Source: Clostridia bacterium | GTDB taxonomy: Bacteria; Bacillota; Clostridia; DUPQ01 | Length of the DNA: 13,104 bases | Direction: 5' to 3' | Assembly (NCBI GenBank): GCA_028690885.1 | Contig: JAQVAJ010000011.1 | Location: 1 to 13,104, forward strand | Shown: positions 1 through 7,838 of the stretch, one piece after another | Layout of the letters: each line of letters starts with the position of its first letter | How positions within the stretch are numbered: the first letter of the stretch is position 1 | Translations under genes and position numbers: made by a program | Notes under the pieces: model-generated | The model's input: the letters and a program-made list of their open reading frames with translations, nothing else | What the model was told of the DNA's origin: nothing | The model's database searches: none

Positions 1-94
1 TGAATCATCAATTCTGTTAAAGGCAGCTCTCACTGTCTATTTTCGCATGCATTATTTTCAAGGTTCATTTTTTTATATCTAATAGTAAATATTT

Positions 95-454
95 CTATTC
101 TCCGCTTGACTTCATATAGTTAGTCTCGTTATTTTCATCCAGCACGATGATTTTAGGTTTATAGTTTTCCGGGACATTATCAACAAGGCCAAATGCCATA
201 ATAATAACCTGGTCGCCAACAGTGACCAGCCTCGCGGCAGCTCCGTTAAGACATATAACATTTCGATCCGCTGACTCAATAACATATGTCTCAAAACGCT
301 GCCCGTTGTTGATGTCAACAACAAGAACCTTCTGATACTCACACAGACCGACTAATTTCATTAAGTCGGTAGATATGGTTATTGACCCCTCATAATTAAT
401 ATTGGCGTCTGTAACCACCGCTCTGTGAATTTTAGATTGAAGTATTTCTATCAT
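95..454 (-). CDS. panD: Aspartate 1-decarboxylase (pyruvoyl-dependent)
   Basis: This 119-residue PanD homologue makes beta-alanine and CO2 from L-aspartate. The precursor self-cleaves between Gly and Ser in 'NYEGSITIS' (Gly23-Ser24) to create the pyruvoyl cofactor. Other conserved PanD residues are present: Lys8 and His10 in 'SKIHRA', Arg53, Thr56 and Tyr57 in 'GQRFETYVI', and 'LNGAAARL' with Asn70. The expected length is about 120-130, so it is complete. Outside this setting panD sits with panB/panC for pantothenate synthesis; neither is here. Its place as the last gene after an amino-acid-loading ligase, carrier protein and BtrH-like transferase suggests a dedicated supply of beta-alanine for that module. 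It starts 16 nt after the BtrH-like stop. Substrate drift (e.g. glutamate) cannot be excluded. Confidence 0.92.
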   Translation of the reverse strand: MIEILQSKIHRAVVTDANINYEGSITISTDLMKLVGLCEYQKVLVVDINNGQRFETYVIESADRNVICLNGAAARLVTVGDQVIIMAFGLVDNVPENYKPKIIVLDENNETNYMKSSGE

Positions 455-463
455 ATTTCCCAT

Positions 464-469
464 CCTCCT
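464..469 (-). promoter_or_regulatory. RBS deciding the panD start
   Basis: AGGAGG directly abuts an ATG at 461-463 (zero spacing) but lies 9 nt before the in-frame ATG at 452-454. The latter also gives the usual PanD N-terminus, so it is preferred. Confidence 0.75.
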
Positions 470-470
470 G

Positions 471-1394
471 TTATTTGAATGAGTTCATTTTTTCGTAAGC
501 AGCGTATTCGTTGCTCATAATCTCAGCAAGAATATCACTTCCTTCTTTGTTGCTTTTTTTCTTCATGATTTGCTTAATTAGTAAAATTCTTAAAAGACCA
601 TATTTTTCCGCAACACCCTCCATTATGTTCAGCATGGAAGGATCGAGTAGATTTTTACTAATCATTTTATTCAAAAAGATGCAATAACAATATCTTTGAT
701 TAGCAATGCGTCTTAAATTGATAATCAAAGGAATTGCATATACATCCGTGTATTCTGATAGCATTACTTCTTCAAATCGAGTTTGAAAATCATTATGAAA
801 GTTTTCGAGGTTTTGGAAAAAACCGGTATTATCTATGTGACTTAGACTATTACTAATCTCTAATAAATAATCCTCTGTTTTAAGATTAATCATAGGCAAG
901 GTCACAAAACAACCTATCTCTCCACTATCTGGTGCTATAGTTGCAAGATCAACAGCATTTTCATCTTTGGTACTATACGGATCAAGTATATATATTTGTT
1001 TCAAATTATTACTTAACCCTATTATCAAGATATAATGATCTATGTGATTTCGTTGATATGATATATTCCAGGGGCAATCAAAAACATCACAATGTAATAT
1101 GACGGGACTTTGTGGTAACTTTGATTGAATTAGATTTATTAGATCATTTTTATCGTTGTATAGTTCATCTATAACCTTAATCCCATGAAATTTTTCTAAC
1201 AATAATTCTCTGCGATTCTGATAGTCCGGGTCTAAAGACATTCCAAACGGTTGATCTTCTTTCCGGTATTTAAACCCCCATGACTCAGCAAAAATCATAT
1301 CATACTCTCGCTTTTGATATGAAGCGTATGTTGCTAATAATCCCTGATGGCAGGAAAGATATTCATTAATAATTGGTTCTATATCATGTTTCAT
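471..1394 (-). CDS. BtrH-like acyltransferase (cysteine-peptidase fold)
   Basis: The N-terminal half of this 307-residue protein resembles the BtrH_N domain. 'LSCHQGL' carries a likely nucleophile Cys (residue 15 from the ATG at 1394), 'MIFAESWGFKY' follows, then 'PVILHCDVFDCPWNISYQ', 'HIDHYILIIG' with the likely general-base His120, and 'YILDPYS' with Asp138. BtrH transfers a gamma-Glu-GABA type acyl group from the BtrI carrier protein to an antibiotic. By analogy this enzyme would move the amino acid from the adjacent carrier protein to the operon's product. The C-terminal half (about 150-307) has no recognised motif. The annotated-frame TTG one codon earlier (1397) is less likely; AAGGA lies 9 nt before the ATG. 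The family assignment rests on pattern recognition. Confidence 0.72.
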   Translation of the reverse strand: MKHDIEPIINEYLSCHQGLLATYASYQKREYDMIFAESWGFKYRKEDQPFGMSLDPDYQNRRELLLEKFHGIKVIDELYNDKNDLINLIQSKLPQSPVILHCDVFDCPWNISYQRNHIDHYILIIGLSNNLKQIYILDPYSTKDENAVDLATIAPDSGEIGCFVTLPMINLKTEDYLLEISNSLSHIDNTGFFQNLENFHNDFQTRFEEVMLSEYTDVYAIPLIINLRRIANQRYCYCIFLNKMISKNLLDPSMLNIMEGVAEKYGLLRILLIKQIMKKKSNKEGSDILAEIMSNEYAAYEKMNSFK

Positions 1395-1400
1395 CAATAA

Positions 1401-1673
1401 TCATCCTTGTATATTTTCTTTATTATGTAAAACCAATTTATCAACCAATAAAGATATTGAATTAACTGTCTCAAAATCTTTCAGGTTCAACTCATTGGAT
1501 GAAAATTCAAAATCATATTTTTCTTCTATTAAGATAATTAACTCTACTAGCCCCACTGAATCTAATCCGTACTCATTCAATAAAGTATCATTTTTCAGAA
1601 CAGTATCTTGAGGTATTATATTGCTTTGCAATATAATACTATATATGTCTTTTTTGATTGTTTCTATATCCAT
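1401..1673 (-). CDS. Acyl/aminoacyl carrier protein
   Basis: This 90-residue four-helix carrier protein has the 4'-phosphopantetheine site in 'YGLDSVGLVEL', with Ser39 the attachment residue in a D-S-V variant of the usual DSL. Helix 2 continues as 'VGLVELIILIEEKYDFEF'. It accepts the amino acid activated by the adjacent synthetase-like ligase as a thioester and presents it to the downstream transferase. No phosphopantetheinyl transferase is encoded in the window, so a host enzyme must supply the arm. The gene begins 10 nt after the ligase and ends 6 nt before the BtrH-like gene. A fatty-acid ACP role is unlikely in this setting. Confidence 0.92.
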   Translation of the reverse strand: MDIETIKKDIYSIILQSNIIPQDTVLKNDTLLNEYGLDSVGLVELIILIEEKYDFEFSSNELNLKDFETVNSISLLVDKLVLHNKENIQG

Positions 1674-1683
1674 ATTTCGCGCC

Positions 1684-2481
1684 TCAAATCTGTATATTAT
1701 AATAATTTAAAGCCGCAACCCATCGTTCAAGTCCATAACCTATGCACCCTGTAACAATTGATCCTGTTTTATCAAAATGAAATGGTTTGCTAAAATGGGT
1801 GTCGTGAAAATTAAAAGATGAAATTGCAACATTACTTTCATTGATTTTTGTGGATAGTTCGTATTTTAGAGAATTTGAAAGCTGTAACTTTTGTTTTACG
1901 GAATTTCGTTTACTTGGATAGAAATTATCTGAAGCGGAATGGATTTCTCCGGGCAACCCGATTTCTTTTATGTAATCTAAGGTCTTTATTTTCATGTTTT
2001 CTAAGCACTCTAACACATAACCACTATTTCCAATAAACACGATTTCCCTTACAGTAAAATCCCAAAATCTTGTTATCCCATCGAACTGTTCATCTTCATA
2101 TCGATACACTCTTGCTTTTGTAGTTATAATTTTTTGAGTTAAATCTTGGCTTTCAAGCATTGGGTAAATATGCAAACAAGCAGCAGGAGTAAAATAATTT
2201 TGAGACATTGTTGCTGTATTATTGCAAATGTGATTTTCTTCTGCTATCTGCTGATAGGCATTTCTCTTTGCATGAGCGGCTATAGTTAAATGTTGCGGGA
2301 AGGTTGCAAAATAGCCACACTTTGATAAAACATCCCCATCAATCATTGCCGGAATGTGATATTCTACTGCGCCAAGAGCCAAAGCCTCCTTGCGAAACTT
2401 TTCGTCAATTGTATTCAGCAAATGGGTATCACTCTCACCATAACATATATAACTTTTATTATCGTTTGAAAAATCACTCAT
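1684..2481 (-). CDS. Seryl-tRNA synthetase-like amino acid:carrier-protein ligase
   Basis: This 265-residue class II synthetase core lacks a tRNA-binding arm. Motif 2 is seen in 'RVYRYEDEQFDG' (R127-x-E129) with 'FTVREIVFIG', and motif 3 in 'GCIGYGLERW' (245-254). The pattern Cys102 ('AACLHIYP'), Glu146 ('VREIV') and Cys246 matches the zinc ligands of the Bradyrhizobium Bll0957 family. These enzymes activate an amino acid (Gly or Ala in characterised members) as aminoacyl-AMP and load it on the phosphopantetheine of a carrier protein, not on tRNA. The carrier protein gene is 10 nt downstream. The co-encoded aspartate decarboxylase suggests beta-alanine as its substrate here; this is inferred. 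It is somewhat shorter than typical members but has all the key residues. The ATG has AAAGGAG 10 nt upstream. Confidence 0.88.
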   Translation of the reverse strand: MSDFSNDNKSYICYGESDTHLLNTIDEKFRKEALALGAVEYHIPAMIDGDVLSKCGYFATFPQHLTIAAHAKRNAYQQIAEENHICNNTATMSQNYFTPAACLHIYPMLESQDLTQKIITTKARVYRYEDEQFDGITRFWDFTVREIVFIGNSGYVLECLENMKIKTLDYIKEIGLPGEIHSASDNFYPSKRNSVKQKLQLSNSLKYELSTKINESNVAISSFNFHDTHFSKPFHFDKTGSIVTGCIGYGLERWVAALNYYNIQI

Positions 2482-2524
2482 TGATTTTATACTCCTTTAA
2501 TTGATAATGGCATATGAACAACAT

Positions 2525-3502
2525 TTATACTCCATTTTTATAAATGTCATGAATTATGTCTTCAACAGCTTGTTCTTTTATTTCGATATCAGATATCTCC
2601 GCTATTTTTGAAATTTCGAACACTAAATGCCCTGTTGTCGTAATACTTTTATCTACCTCAAAGTTCCATTTCAGTCCGTCATCTTCGGGCCTTCCTATAG
2701 CACCGACAATATCGAACGCAAGGACAGGCTCGTTGAGATTAACTTTGACAACAGCCGTTTTATTATAGCTCTGTTTTAGCTCGTCCACCGGGCAATCGAC
2801 TACGATAACGCCCTTGTCTATCAGAATAATCCGTTCGCAGATTTCCTCTATGTCTTTCATATCATGCGAGGTCAGGATAACCGTTGTTTGGTAATCACGG
2901 TTGAGTTTCAAAATAAACTCCCGTATCTGCCGTTTTGCCACAATATCAAGCCCGATGGTCGGCTCGTCCAAAAATAAGAGTTCTGGATTGTGTAATATAG
3001 CGGCGGCAATCTCCGCTCTCATGCGCTGACCAAGGGAGAGCTGCCGCACGGGTTGATTCCAGATGCTTTCAAGATCAAGGTATTCCTTGAATAAGCCGAG
3101 ATTTTTCTCGTAAATATCGTCAGGCGTCTTGTAAATCTTTTTCAGCAACTTGAACGTGTCGCCAATGGGCAAGTCCCACCACAACTGGCTGCGCTGCCCG
3201 AAAATGACTCCAATATGGTAAGCGTTCTGCTTACGTTTCTTAAACGGGTCATTCCCTATAACCGAAACTTCGCCGGAAGTCGGTGCGAGTATGCCAGCCA
3301 GCATTTTGATTGTCGTAGATTTGCCCGCCCCGTTCGGCCCGACGAAACCCACAAGCTCGCCTTTTAGTATAGAGAAATCAATACTATTAACAGCGTGTAT
3401 AATCTTGTGTTCACGCGAGAACATAAATTTCAAGAAACTGCCGTCACGTTTGGCAATCTTATAATCACGGGATAATTTTTTTACCTGTATCAACTGTTCC
3501 AA
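2525..3502 (-). CDS. ABC transporter ATP-binding protein
   Basis: This 325-residue ATPase of the ABC-2 exporter starts at a TTG. It has all motifs: Walker A 'GPNGAGKST' (55-63), Q-loop Gln103 in 'FGQRSQLWWDLP', signature 'LSLGQR' (155-160), Walker B 'LLFLDEP' (175-181) with the catalytic Glu180, and switch His213 in 'TSHD'. The 'GQRSQLWWDLP' segment is typical of ATPases paired with ABC2_membrane_6 permeases. The last ~90 residues form an extra C-terminal domain, as in DrrA-like exporters. The gene is visibly richer in G+C than the radical SAM genes. It powers export of the operon product or confers self-resistance. A 43-nt gap separates it from the amino-acid-loading block. Confidence 0.92.
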   Translation of the reverse strand: MEQLIQVKKLSRDYKIAKRDGSFLKFMFSREHKIIHAVNSIDFSILKGELVGFVGPNGAGKSTTIKMLAGILAPTSGEVSVIGNDPFKKRKQNAYHIGVIFGQRSQLWWDLPIGDTFKLLKKIYKTPDDIYEKNLGLFKEYLDLESIWNQPVRQLSLGQRMRAEIAAAILHNPELLFLDEPTIGLDIVAKRQIREFILKLNRDYQTTVILTSHDMKDIEEICERIILIDKGVIVVDCPVDELKQSYNKTAVVKVNLNEPVLAFDIVGAIGRPEDDGLKWNFEVDKSITTTGHLVFEISKIAEISDIEIKEQAVEDIIHDIYKNGV

Positions 3503-3509
3503 AACAAAA

Positions 3510-3515
3510 CCTCCT
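3510..3515 (-). promoter_or_regulatory. RBS supporting a TTG start for the ABC ATPase
   Basis: AGGAGG lies 7 nt upstream of the TTG at 3500-3502 and overlaps the permease 2 stop codon. It fixes the ATPase start and couples the two genes. Confidence 0.7.
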
Positions 3516-4314
3516 AACTTCCGCTGCCAGAATAGTGCCGCAGACCGCGATTAAAAACAAATAACGATAGCAGAAAAAACAATATTCCGATTACTGGTGA
3601 AAGAATGCCAAGTATAAATTCTTCGGTTGTTTGAACCTTATGTAATATGATAAGGCTTGGATAATAATTAATTACCGCCCATGGCAAGACATAGGTTAAT
3701 ATTATCCTGATAAATGGAGGAAATATTGAAAGTGGATAATGTACAAAAGTCCGTAAATCAAAATATAGTATATCTGCCAAAGCATTCGAACGCAGCATCC
3801 AAAAACTGAGACTTCCAAATAGTATCATTGCACCGGCTTGTATTAACACACCGCCAAGAACTGCGAGAATAAGGTATATATAGCTAAATACTGTCATTTG
3901 ATAACTTATCCTTGTTATTGCCATTATCATGAAAATAAGTGTGACGAGTATCTGACCAAGGAAAGTGTCCCCAAACCGACTGCAAACTAATTGTTTAATC
4001 AATCCCATCGGTCGGATAAGATATCCATCTAATCGACCTGATGTTATTTCTTGTTCGAGATGAAGAACATTATACCAAAATAATACTCCAGCTAATGCGT
4101 ATGTAAAAAGAACAAGGCCGTATAGTATAGTCATGTCTTCAAATGTCCATCCTTCGATTGTTCCGAACTGTTGTGTTATGACCCAAAAAGTGGTATAGGT
4201 AATGAAGTAACAATAAAAATTGGCAAACATACCGGAAAAGAAAGAAAAACGATATTCCATCCGAGCCTTGAAAAACATCCTGACATAACTACCGTATATT
4301 TTCAGAAACTCCAC
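3514..4314 (-). CDS. ABC-2-type exporter permease 2 (ABC2_membrane_6-like)
   Basis: This 266-residue membrane protein starts at a GTG. Visible features are the basic N-terminus 'YVRMFFKARMEYR', a hydrophobic segment 'FANFYCYFITYTTFWVI', the loop 'EITSGRLDGYLIRPMGL' (G-x-LDGYLIRP is typical of this permease family), and further hydrophobic stretches near 118-135, 142-172, 200-220 and 233-255. It likely forms a heterodimer with permease 1. The ATPase follows with its ribosome site overlapping this gene's stop codon. The predicted role is product export or immunity. Confidence 0.88.
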   Translation of the reverse strand: MEFLKIYGSYVRMFFKARMEYRFSFFSGMFANFYCYFITYTTFWVITQQFGTIEGWTFEDMTILYGLVLFTYALAGVLFWYNVLHLEQEITSGRLDGYLIRPMGLIKQLVCSRFGDTFLGQILVTLIFMIMAITRISYQMTVFSYIYLILAVLGGVLIQAGAMILFGSLSFWMLRSNALADILYFDLRTFVHYPLSIFPPFIRIILTYVLPWAVINYYPSLIILHKVQTTEEFILGILSPVIGILFFLLSLFVFNRGLRHYSGSGS

Positions 4315-4317
4315 AAT

Positions 4318-5079
4318 TCAACCTCCTTGAACCACGGCTTTTTTCAAAGCAAACCGATACATGACGATATTCAAAATGGCGAATACGCATATCCAAACCA
4401 TAATCAAGACAAAGTTTTCAAACAAATTACTCATATCTGCCGTTCCGAAAAGAAGCTCCAGTGGGAAGGAATATAGAAACCTAAATGGCATAGCATAAGC
4501 TAACGTTCTAAGAAAACTCGGTAAAATTGCAAGCGGAATAAATCCGCCTGCGAGCAGTCTTATAGTGTCATCCAACAATCGTCCAAACGGCCATATTTCA
4601 ATCAGTATGAAAGCTGAAAATCCGAGCAAGGCGTAGATAAGTAGAAACAAGACATGGCCTAATATAATTGCGAGTAATACTGCGGGAAAATTATAATACC
4701 CTGAGTTCATAATGAGAAACGGACTGTAAACAAGAATAATTGGTAATCCGCTTAAAAGAAAACTTGAGCAAATCCCAGCAAGCTCCATTTGCCACGACAT
4801 AGAAAAGATGTTGATTGGCCTTATAAGGTCTGTTACAAAGGCGCCGCTTGACACTTTGCCGCCGATTCTCCCGGCAATCCCTCTGGCGTAGAACATCCCG
4901 ATGATATTTGAAACAATTGTATACTTGGTCATGTAGGAAACCATATCTGGAGTTTCCCTATATAAAAAGCGCCAAAGCATTAAGCTAATGGCTATGTAAA
5001 GGACGGAACTTGCAATTGAAAGCAGGATAGGCCAACGATATACCATCGAATTCTTTAAGGTTATTCTAAAAAAATGCAT
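4318..5079 (-). CDS. ABC-2-type exporter permease 1
   Basis: This 253-residue integral membrane protein has about six hydrophobic segments, including 'ILLSIASSVLYIAISLMLW' near 19-37, a pair near 105-150 ('FLLSGLPIILVYSPF', 'AVLLAIILGHVLFLLIYALL') and a last one around 220-240. The N-terminus 'MHFFRITLKNSMVYRWP' is basic, as is usual for ABC-2 permeases. It pairs with the next gene, 3 nt away, and an ATPase. Such two-permease plus one-ATPase sets export small lipophilic molecules, antibiotics or peptides. Here the product of the operon is the likely cargo, or the set gives self-immunity. The ATG has AGGAG 10 nt upstream. Confidence 0.85.
   Translation of the reverse strand: MHFFRITLKNSMVYRWPILLSIASSVLYIAISLMLWRFLYRETPDMVSYMTKYTIVSNIIGMFYARGIAGRIGGKVSSGAFVTDLIRPINIFSMSWQMELAGICSSFLLSGLPIILVYSPFLIMNSGYYNFPAVLLAIILGHVLFLLIYALLGFSAFILIEIWPFGRLLDDTIRLLAGGFIPLAILPSFLRTLAYAMPFRFLYSFPLELLFGTADMSNLFENFVLIMVWICVFAILNIVMYRFALKKAVVQGG
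4322..4327 (-). promoter_or_regulatory. RBS supporting a GTG start for permease 2
   Basis: AGGAGG lies 7 nt before the GTG at 4312-4314 and within the end of permease 1. The spacing is ideal, which supports the GTG start. Confidence 0.7.
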
Positions 5080-5172
5080 TGATTTCCAACTCCTATTTTT
5101 CCTTTACACATTAATATCATAATGGTCGAAGCTGAAGTATTGTGAGGTTATAATAAAAAACAGAAATATAAT

Positions 5173-6243
5173 TCATAGATGTCCTTCTTCAACTAGTGTT
5201 TTTAATGCTTTATATTTACTATCAATATCAAACAACCTATGGAATAAATTTATTGGCCATTCTATTTTATCGCCATTTACCGAGTAGTAATAATTAGGAA
5301 AGTCGTTGTTTACATTAAAGTGTTTTGCAAATTTAACGACGAAACACTCCCCGAGTATAATGTGAAACAAAGAAAGAACGTATTCAATTTTATGTATGCA
5401 GTTCGCATTTTTTGAAATCATATATATTTTTTCTATATCCATTTCATATTGGGAAACGAGAAATATATCAAATAGCCTAAATAAAGATAACTCTTTCGGA
5501 TCATCTCCGCTAACATACTGTTTATCAAGTGCAAAAAAGACAGCTTCATTGTATAAGTGACAACAAAGATGAAGAAATTGATATTCAGAATTGAGTAGTG
5601 GAATAGGCATATTATTAAAATGAAATATATCCACATTTTTACTTACATCGTTAAAACTAATCAATGAATCACCTGAACTCCCGAATTCTACCCATGCAAA
5701 TTTAAAATTTATATCTACGTTTACTTCGAAATTTCGCTCATTAAACTTAACCATGTGGTATATTTCGTGTGTGTTTATTCTTTGAAATATTATATCTTTT
5801 CTATGTGCTTTAACAATATGGCCGTCAACAACTTCTCCTTGGATATATCCGAGTTCATTTAATATCTTTTCCACTTTACCAATATCTTTTACATCAATTA
5901 AAAAATCGATATCATTAAAACTTCTATGATAAGTTTTCTGATAATACTTCATTATTAGTGCACAGCCCTTTAATAAAACGTAACTAATTGAGATGTCATT
6001 GAACGCTTCGTTAATTTCTTTAACAGCGTTGATATAATTTTCATTATTTCTATATACTATATTTTTCTTGTTAATCAAATTTGAATTTATATTTCTATAT
6101 TTAGGTAAAGACAATTTATCTGCTAATATCATATCAATACGATGATATTCCAACAACTTCAACAATTCAATGTCAACGTCAACTAAATCATCGAAATTAT
6201 TCTCCTTATAGTTGTAAAACAGGCTTTTGATTACATCAAACAT
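5173..6243 (-). CDS. NTP_transf_5-type nucleotidyltransferase
   Basis: This 356-residue protein has the nucleotidyltransferase-fold signature of the 'uncharacterised nucleotidyltransferase' family: 'YVLLKGCAL' (about 88-96), then 'HRSFNDIDFLI' with Asp111 and Asp113 as the metal-binding DxD, and 'VEKILNELGY'. These residues fit transfer of a nucleotide from NTP to an unknown acceptor. Homologues recur in some Bacillota lasso-peptide and PqqD-containing clusters beside HprK-like kinases, but their substrate is not known to me. It lies between the S26-like gene and the exporter, and a 93-nt gap follows with no convincing terminator or promoter. The start at 6243 is chosen by the ribosome site. 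Base composition is very A+T-rich, like the radical SAM genes. Confidence 0.75.
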   Translation of the reverse strand: MFDVIKSLFYNYKENNFDDLVDVDIELLKLLEYHRIDMILADKLSLPKYRNINSNLINKKNIVYRNNENYINAVKEINEAFNDISISYVLLKGCALIMKYYQKTYHRSFNDIDFLIDVKDIGKVEKILNELGYIQGEVVDGHIVKAHRKDIIFQRINTHEIYHMVKFNERNFEVNVDINFKFAWVEFGSSGDSLISFNDVSKNVDIFHFNNMPIPLLNSEYQFLHLCCHLYNEAVFFALDKQYVSGDDPKELSLFRLFDIFLVSQYEMDIEKIYMISKNANCIHKIEYVLSLFHIILGECFVVKFAKHFNVNNDFPNYYYSVNGDKIEWPINLFHRLFDIDSKYKALKTLVEEGHL

Positions 6244-6248
6244 GATTG

Positions 6249-6253
6249 CCTCC
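6249..6253 (-). promoter_or_regulatory. RBS deciding the nucleotidyltransferase start
   Basis: GGAGG lies 5 nt upstream of the ATG at 6241-6243. An upstream in-frame TTG (6253-6255) overlaps this site and is therefore unlikely to be the start. Confidence 0.7.
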
Positions 6254-6277
6254 AAAATCTAAAGAGTAAAATATTTT

Positions 6278-6748
6278 CTATGCAAATAGTCTCAAAATTA
6301 ATGATTCTAATTTGTAATGGATACCTCGTTTATGTTCTATATTAACTCTTCCCCTTAATTTTACATTATAGAAATAAGCTAATCTTGATGTTGTTGCAAA
6401 AATTTTATTTAGTATTCTCCATTTCCTATTGGACAAATCAATAGTTTTATTGTTTTTGCATACCGTCTTAACTTTTCCTATGAAATTACTCTTATTAACT
6501 TCTGTACACTCTAAATAATTGTCACCCTTTTCAACAAGAACAATGTTCTCCGAGCTTTTTTTAATACCAATCACTCTATGGCAGACAATATTTGTTTTGT
6601 CCTCAATAAATTCATTATTCTTATTATAAAATGTTATTATATCGCCAAACCTTACATCTTCTATTTTGGATGCGTGCGACACAATTAAATCCGTTTTTTT
6701 CTTTAAAAATGGTTCCATAGAACGACCTGAAATACAAAAATAATCCAT
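6278..6748 (-). CDS. S24/S26-family (signal peptidase-like) protein
   Basis: This 156-residue protein has the S26 signal peptidase boxes: 'SGRSMEPFLKK' with the likely nucleophile Ser10, 'FGDIITFYN' (34-42), 'VCHRVIGI' with His57, and 'EKGDNYLECTEV' (73-84). A His in the general-base position rather than Lys is the SipW/eukaryotic-type Ser-His arrangement. The protein begins almost at the catalytic box, so there is no N-terminal membrane anchor. The C-terminal part (about 100-156) is basic and may be amphipathic. A likely role is cleaving the modified peptide from its leader, inside the cell or at the membrane surface, though such stand-alone proteins in RiPP-like clusters are poorly understood. 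The ATG is 1 nt after the kinase stop, with AAGGTG upstream. Confidence 0.75.
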   Translation of the reverse strand: MDYFCISGRSMEPFLKKKTDLIVSHASKIEDVRFGDIITFYNKNNEFIEDKTNIVCHRVIGIKKSSENIVLVEKGDNYLECTEVNKSNFIGKVKTVCKNNKTIDLSNRKWRILNKIFATTSRLAYFYNVKLRGRVNIEHKRGIHYKLESLILRLFA

Positions 6749-6749
6749 T

Positions 6750-7745
6750 TTAACACCTTGCGATCAATTTTACGATATTGTTTATATTTTCACTGATGCA
6801 TTGACCCATTTCTATAGAGAAACATCTGCATTGCTTAATGAGGTATAAAGCTACATTGATTAAATTTTCCCTGTCCTCAAAAGCAACTATTCTATGATGC
6901 AGTAATTCTTTAACAAGAGATATTGCATCAATTTTTTTACAATCAAAGTATTTATCTTTTTCTATAATACTTGGTAAAATTATAATGCTTGGCACAACAG
7001 AACGTACAAATCTTAAGGGCAAATTATTCACATTCAAAACATGCTTATCACGATACATGATATTATTATCGTGCGGTTGTGACATTAATTTTGAAAAATA
7101 ACCTTCATAAACATCTTTATTAAGCCTGATAACATCGGGGGCTGTAAGCAATTTATTATCTATTTGATTATATATAACTTTATCATCTGACAAATATCCA
7201 AATCCTTTGCTGTAAGAGAGTGCTAAAGATAGCGTTGATTTTCCTGATCCTTTTTTGGCTAAAAATAAAATTCCTCTTGAATTCATTTCAACACATGACG
7301 CATGAACTATTAAGTTGCCTTGAATTGATGCAATTTCAAATAAAATAGAAGTACAAAACAAGTATGGCGTGTAAATAGGGTGATAGTTGTTTCTTAAAGC
7401 ACTATCTAGATATTTGATTTGTATTCGATCCAATGAAAACTGAATAATAGCATAGTTTTCATAAATAATAGCATATGTGTTTAATGAGGTTTTATAATAC
7501 TTAGCACGAACGTGAATGTTTTCAACAAGTATTTCGTTCTCTAAAATTAATAAGCCAGAACGAAACGTCTCATTGTCATCAAGCGTGTTTACAGCATCTA
7601 TTTCAATGGAACAGTTTGAATAATTTCGATCGGTAGGTAAACCAACATTAAGTTGAGAAAGTATATCTGCTCTTAAAACCGCATCGTCGCACGTTAACGA
7701 TACTTTCCCAGATTGTTTAATTATTTCATCTACAATACTTGCCAT
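6750..7745 (-). CDS. HprK-like (HPr kinase-related) kinase
   Basis: This 331-residue protein has a C-terminal P-loop domain like HPr kinase. 'LIVHASC' (146-151) precedes a Walker A 'AKKGSGKST' (163-171), followed by 'YLSDDKVIY' with Asp187-Asp188 in the place of the HprK acidic motif. The N-terminal half (about 1-130) has no recognised catalytic motif. True HprK acts on HPr. HprK-like proteins in lasso-peptide clusters of the paeninodin type phosphorylate a side chain at the peptide C-terminus. By analogy it may phosphorylate the operon's peptide; this is inferred. The ribosome site AAGGAAGTG lies upstream of the ATG. It starts after the 234-bp gap and ends 1 nt before the S26-like gene, so the two are tightly coupled. 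Confidence 0.8.
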   Translation of the reverse strand: MASIVDEIIKQSGKVSLTCDDAVLRADILSQLNVGLPTDRNYSNCSIEIDAVNTLDDNETFRSGLLILENEILVENIHVRAKYYKTSLNTYAIIYENYAIIQFSLDRIQIKYLDSALRNNYHPIYTPYLFCTSILFEIASIQGNLIVHASCVEMNSRGILFLAKKGSGKSTLSLALSYSKGFGYLSDDKVIYNQIDNKLLTAPDVIRLNKDVYEGYFSKLMSQPHDNNIMYRDKHVLNVNNLPLRFVRSVVPSIIILPSIIEKDKYFDCKKIDAISLVKELLHHRIVAFEDRENLINVALYLIKQCRCFSIEMGQCISENINNIVKLIARC

Positions 7746-7819
7746 ATCAATAACACTTCCTTCAATCGGTAGAATAATATCTCAATATCCTCAGAAAGAT
7801 CACAACCACCATTGTCCAA
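7730..7819 (-). CDS. Doubtful small ORF overlapping the kinase start
   Basis: A 29-codon frame from TTG (7817-7819) runs to TAG at 7730-7732 and overlaps the first codons of the HprK-like gene by 16 nt. AAAGGG lies 9 nt before the TTG. An in-frame ATG at 7841-7843 would make 37 residues but has no ribosome site. The predicted peptide contains 'CDLSEDIEILFYRLKEVLLI', which is helix-like with acidic and hydrophobic residues. I recognise no family. It may be a coupling leader for the kinase, a small regulator, a remnant of a lost gene, or chance. Confidence 0.2.
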   Translation of the reverse strand: MDNGGCDLSEDIEILFYRLKEVLLIWQVL

Positions 7820-7838
7820 TCTTCTCTGCCCTTTACAA

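Noticed and set aside
1..94. Possible start of a further minus-strand gene or a terminator after panD
   Set aside because: Only a 12-codon frame (MNLENNACENRQ) and an open GTG frame at the edge are seen, without a ribosome site. No stem with a U-run is visible.
1684..2481. A genuine seryl-tRNA synthetase
   Set aside because: It is far too short, lacks the N-terminal coiled-coil tRNA-binding arm, and has the Cys/Glu/Cys zinc pattern and adjacent carrier protein of amino acid:carrier-protein ligases.
4171..4476. Plus-strand open frame of 101 codons spanning the permease 1/2 junction
   Set aside because: It is antisense to two confident permease genes and has no family resemblance.
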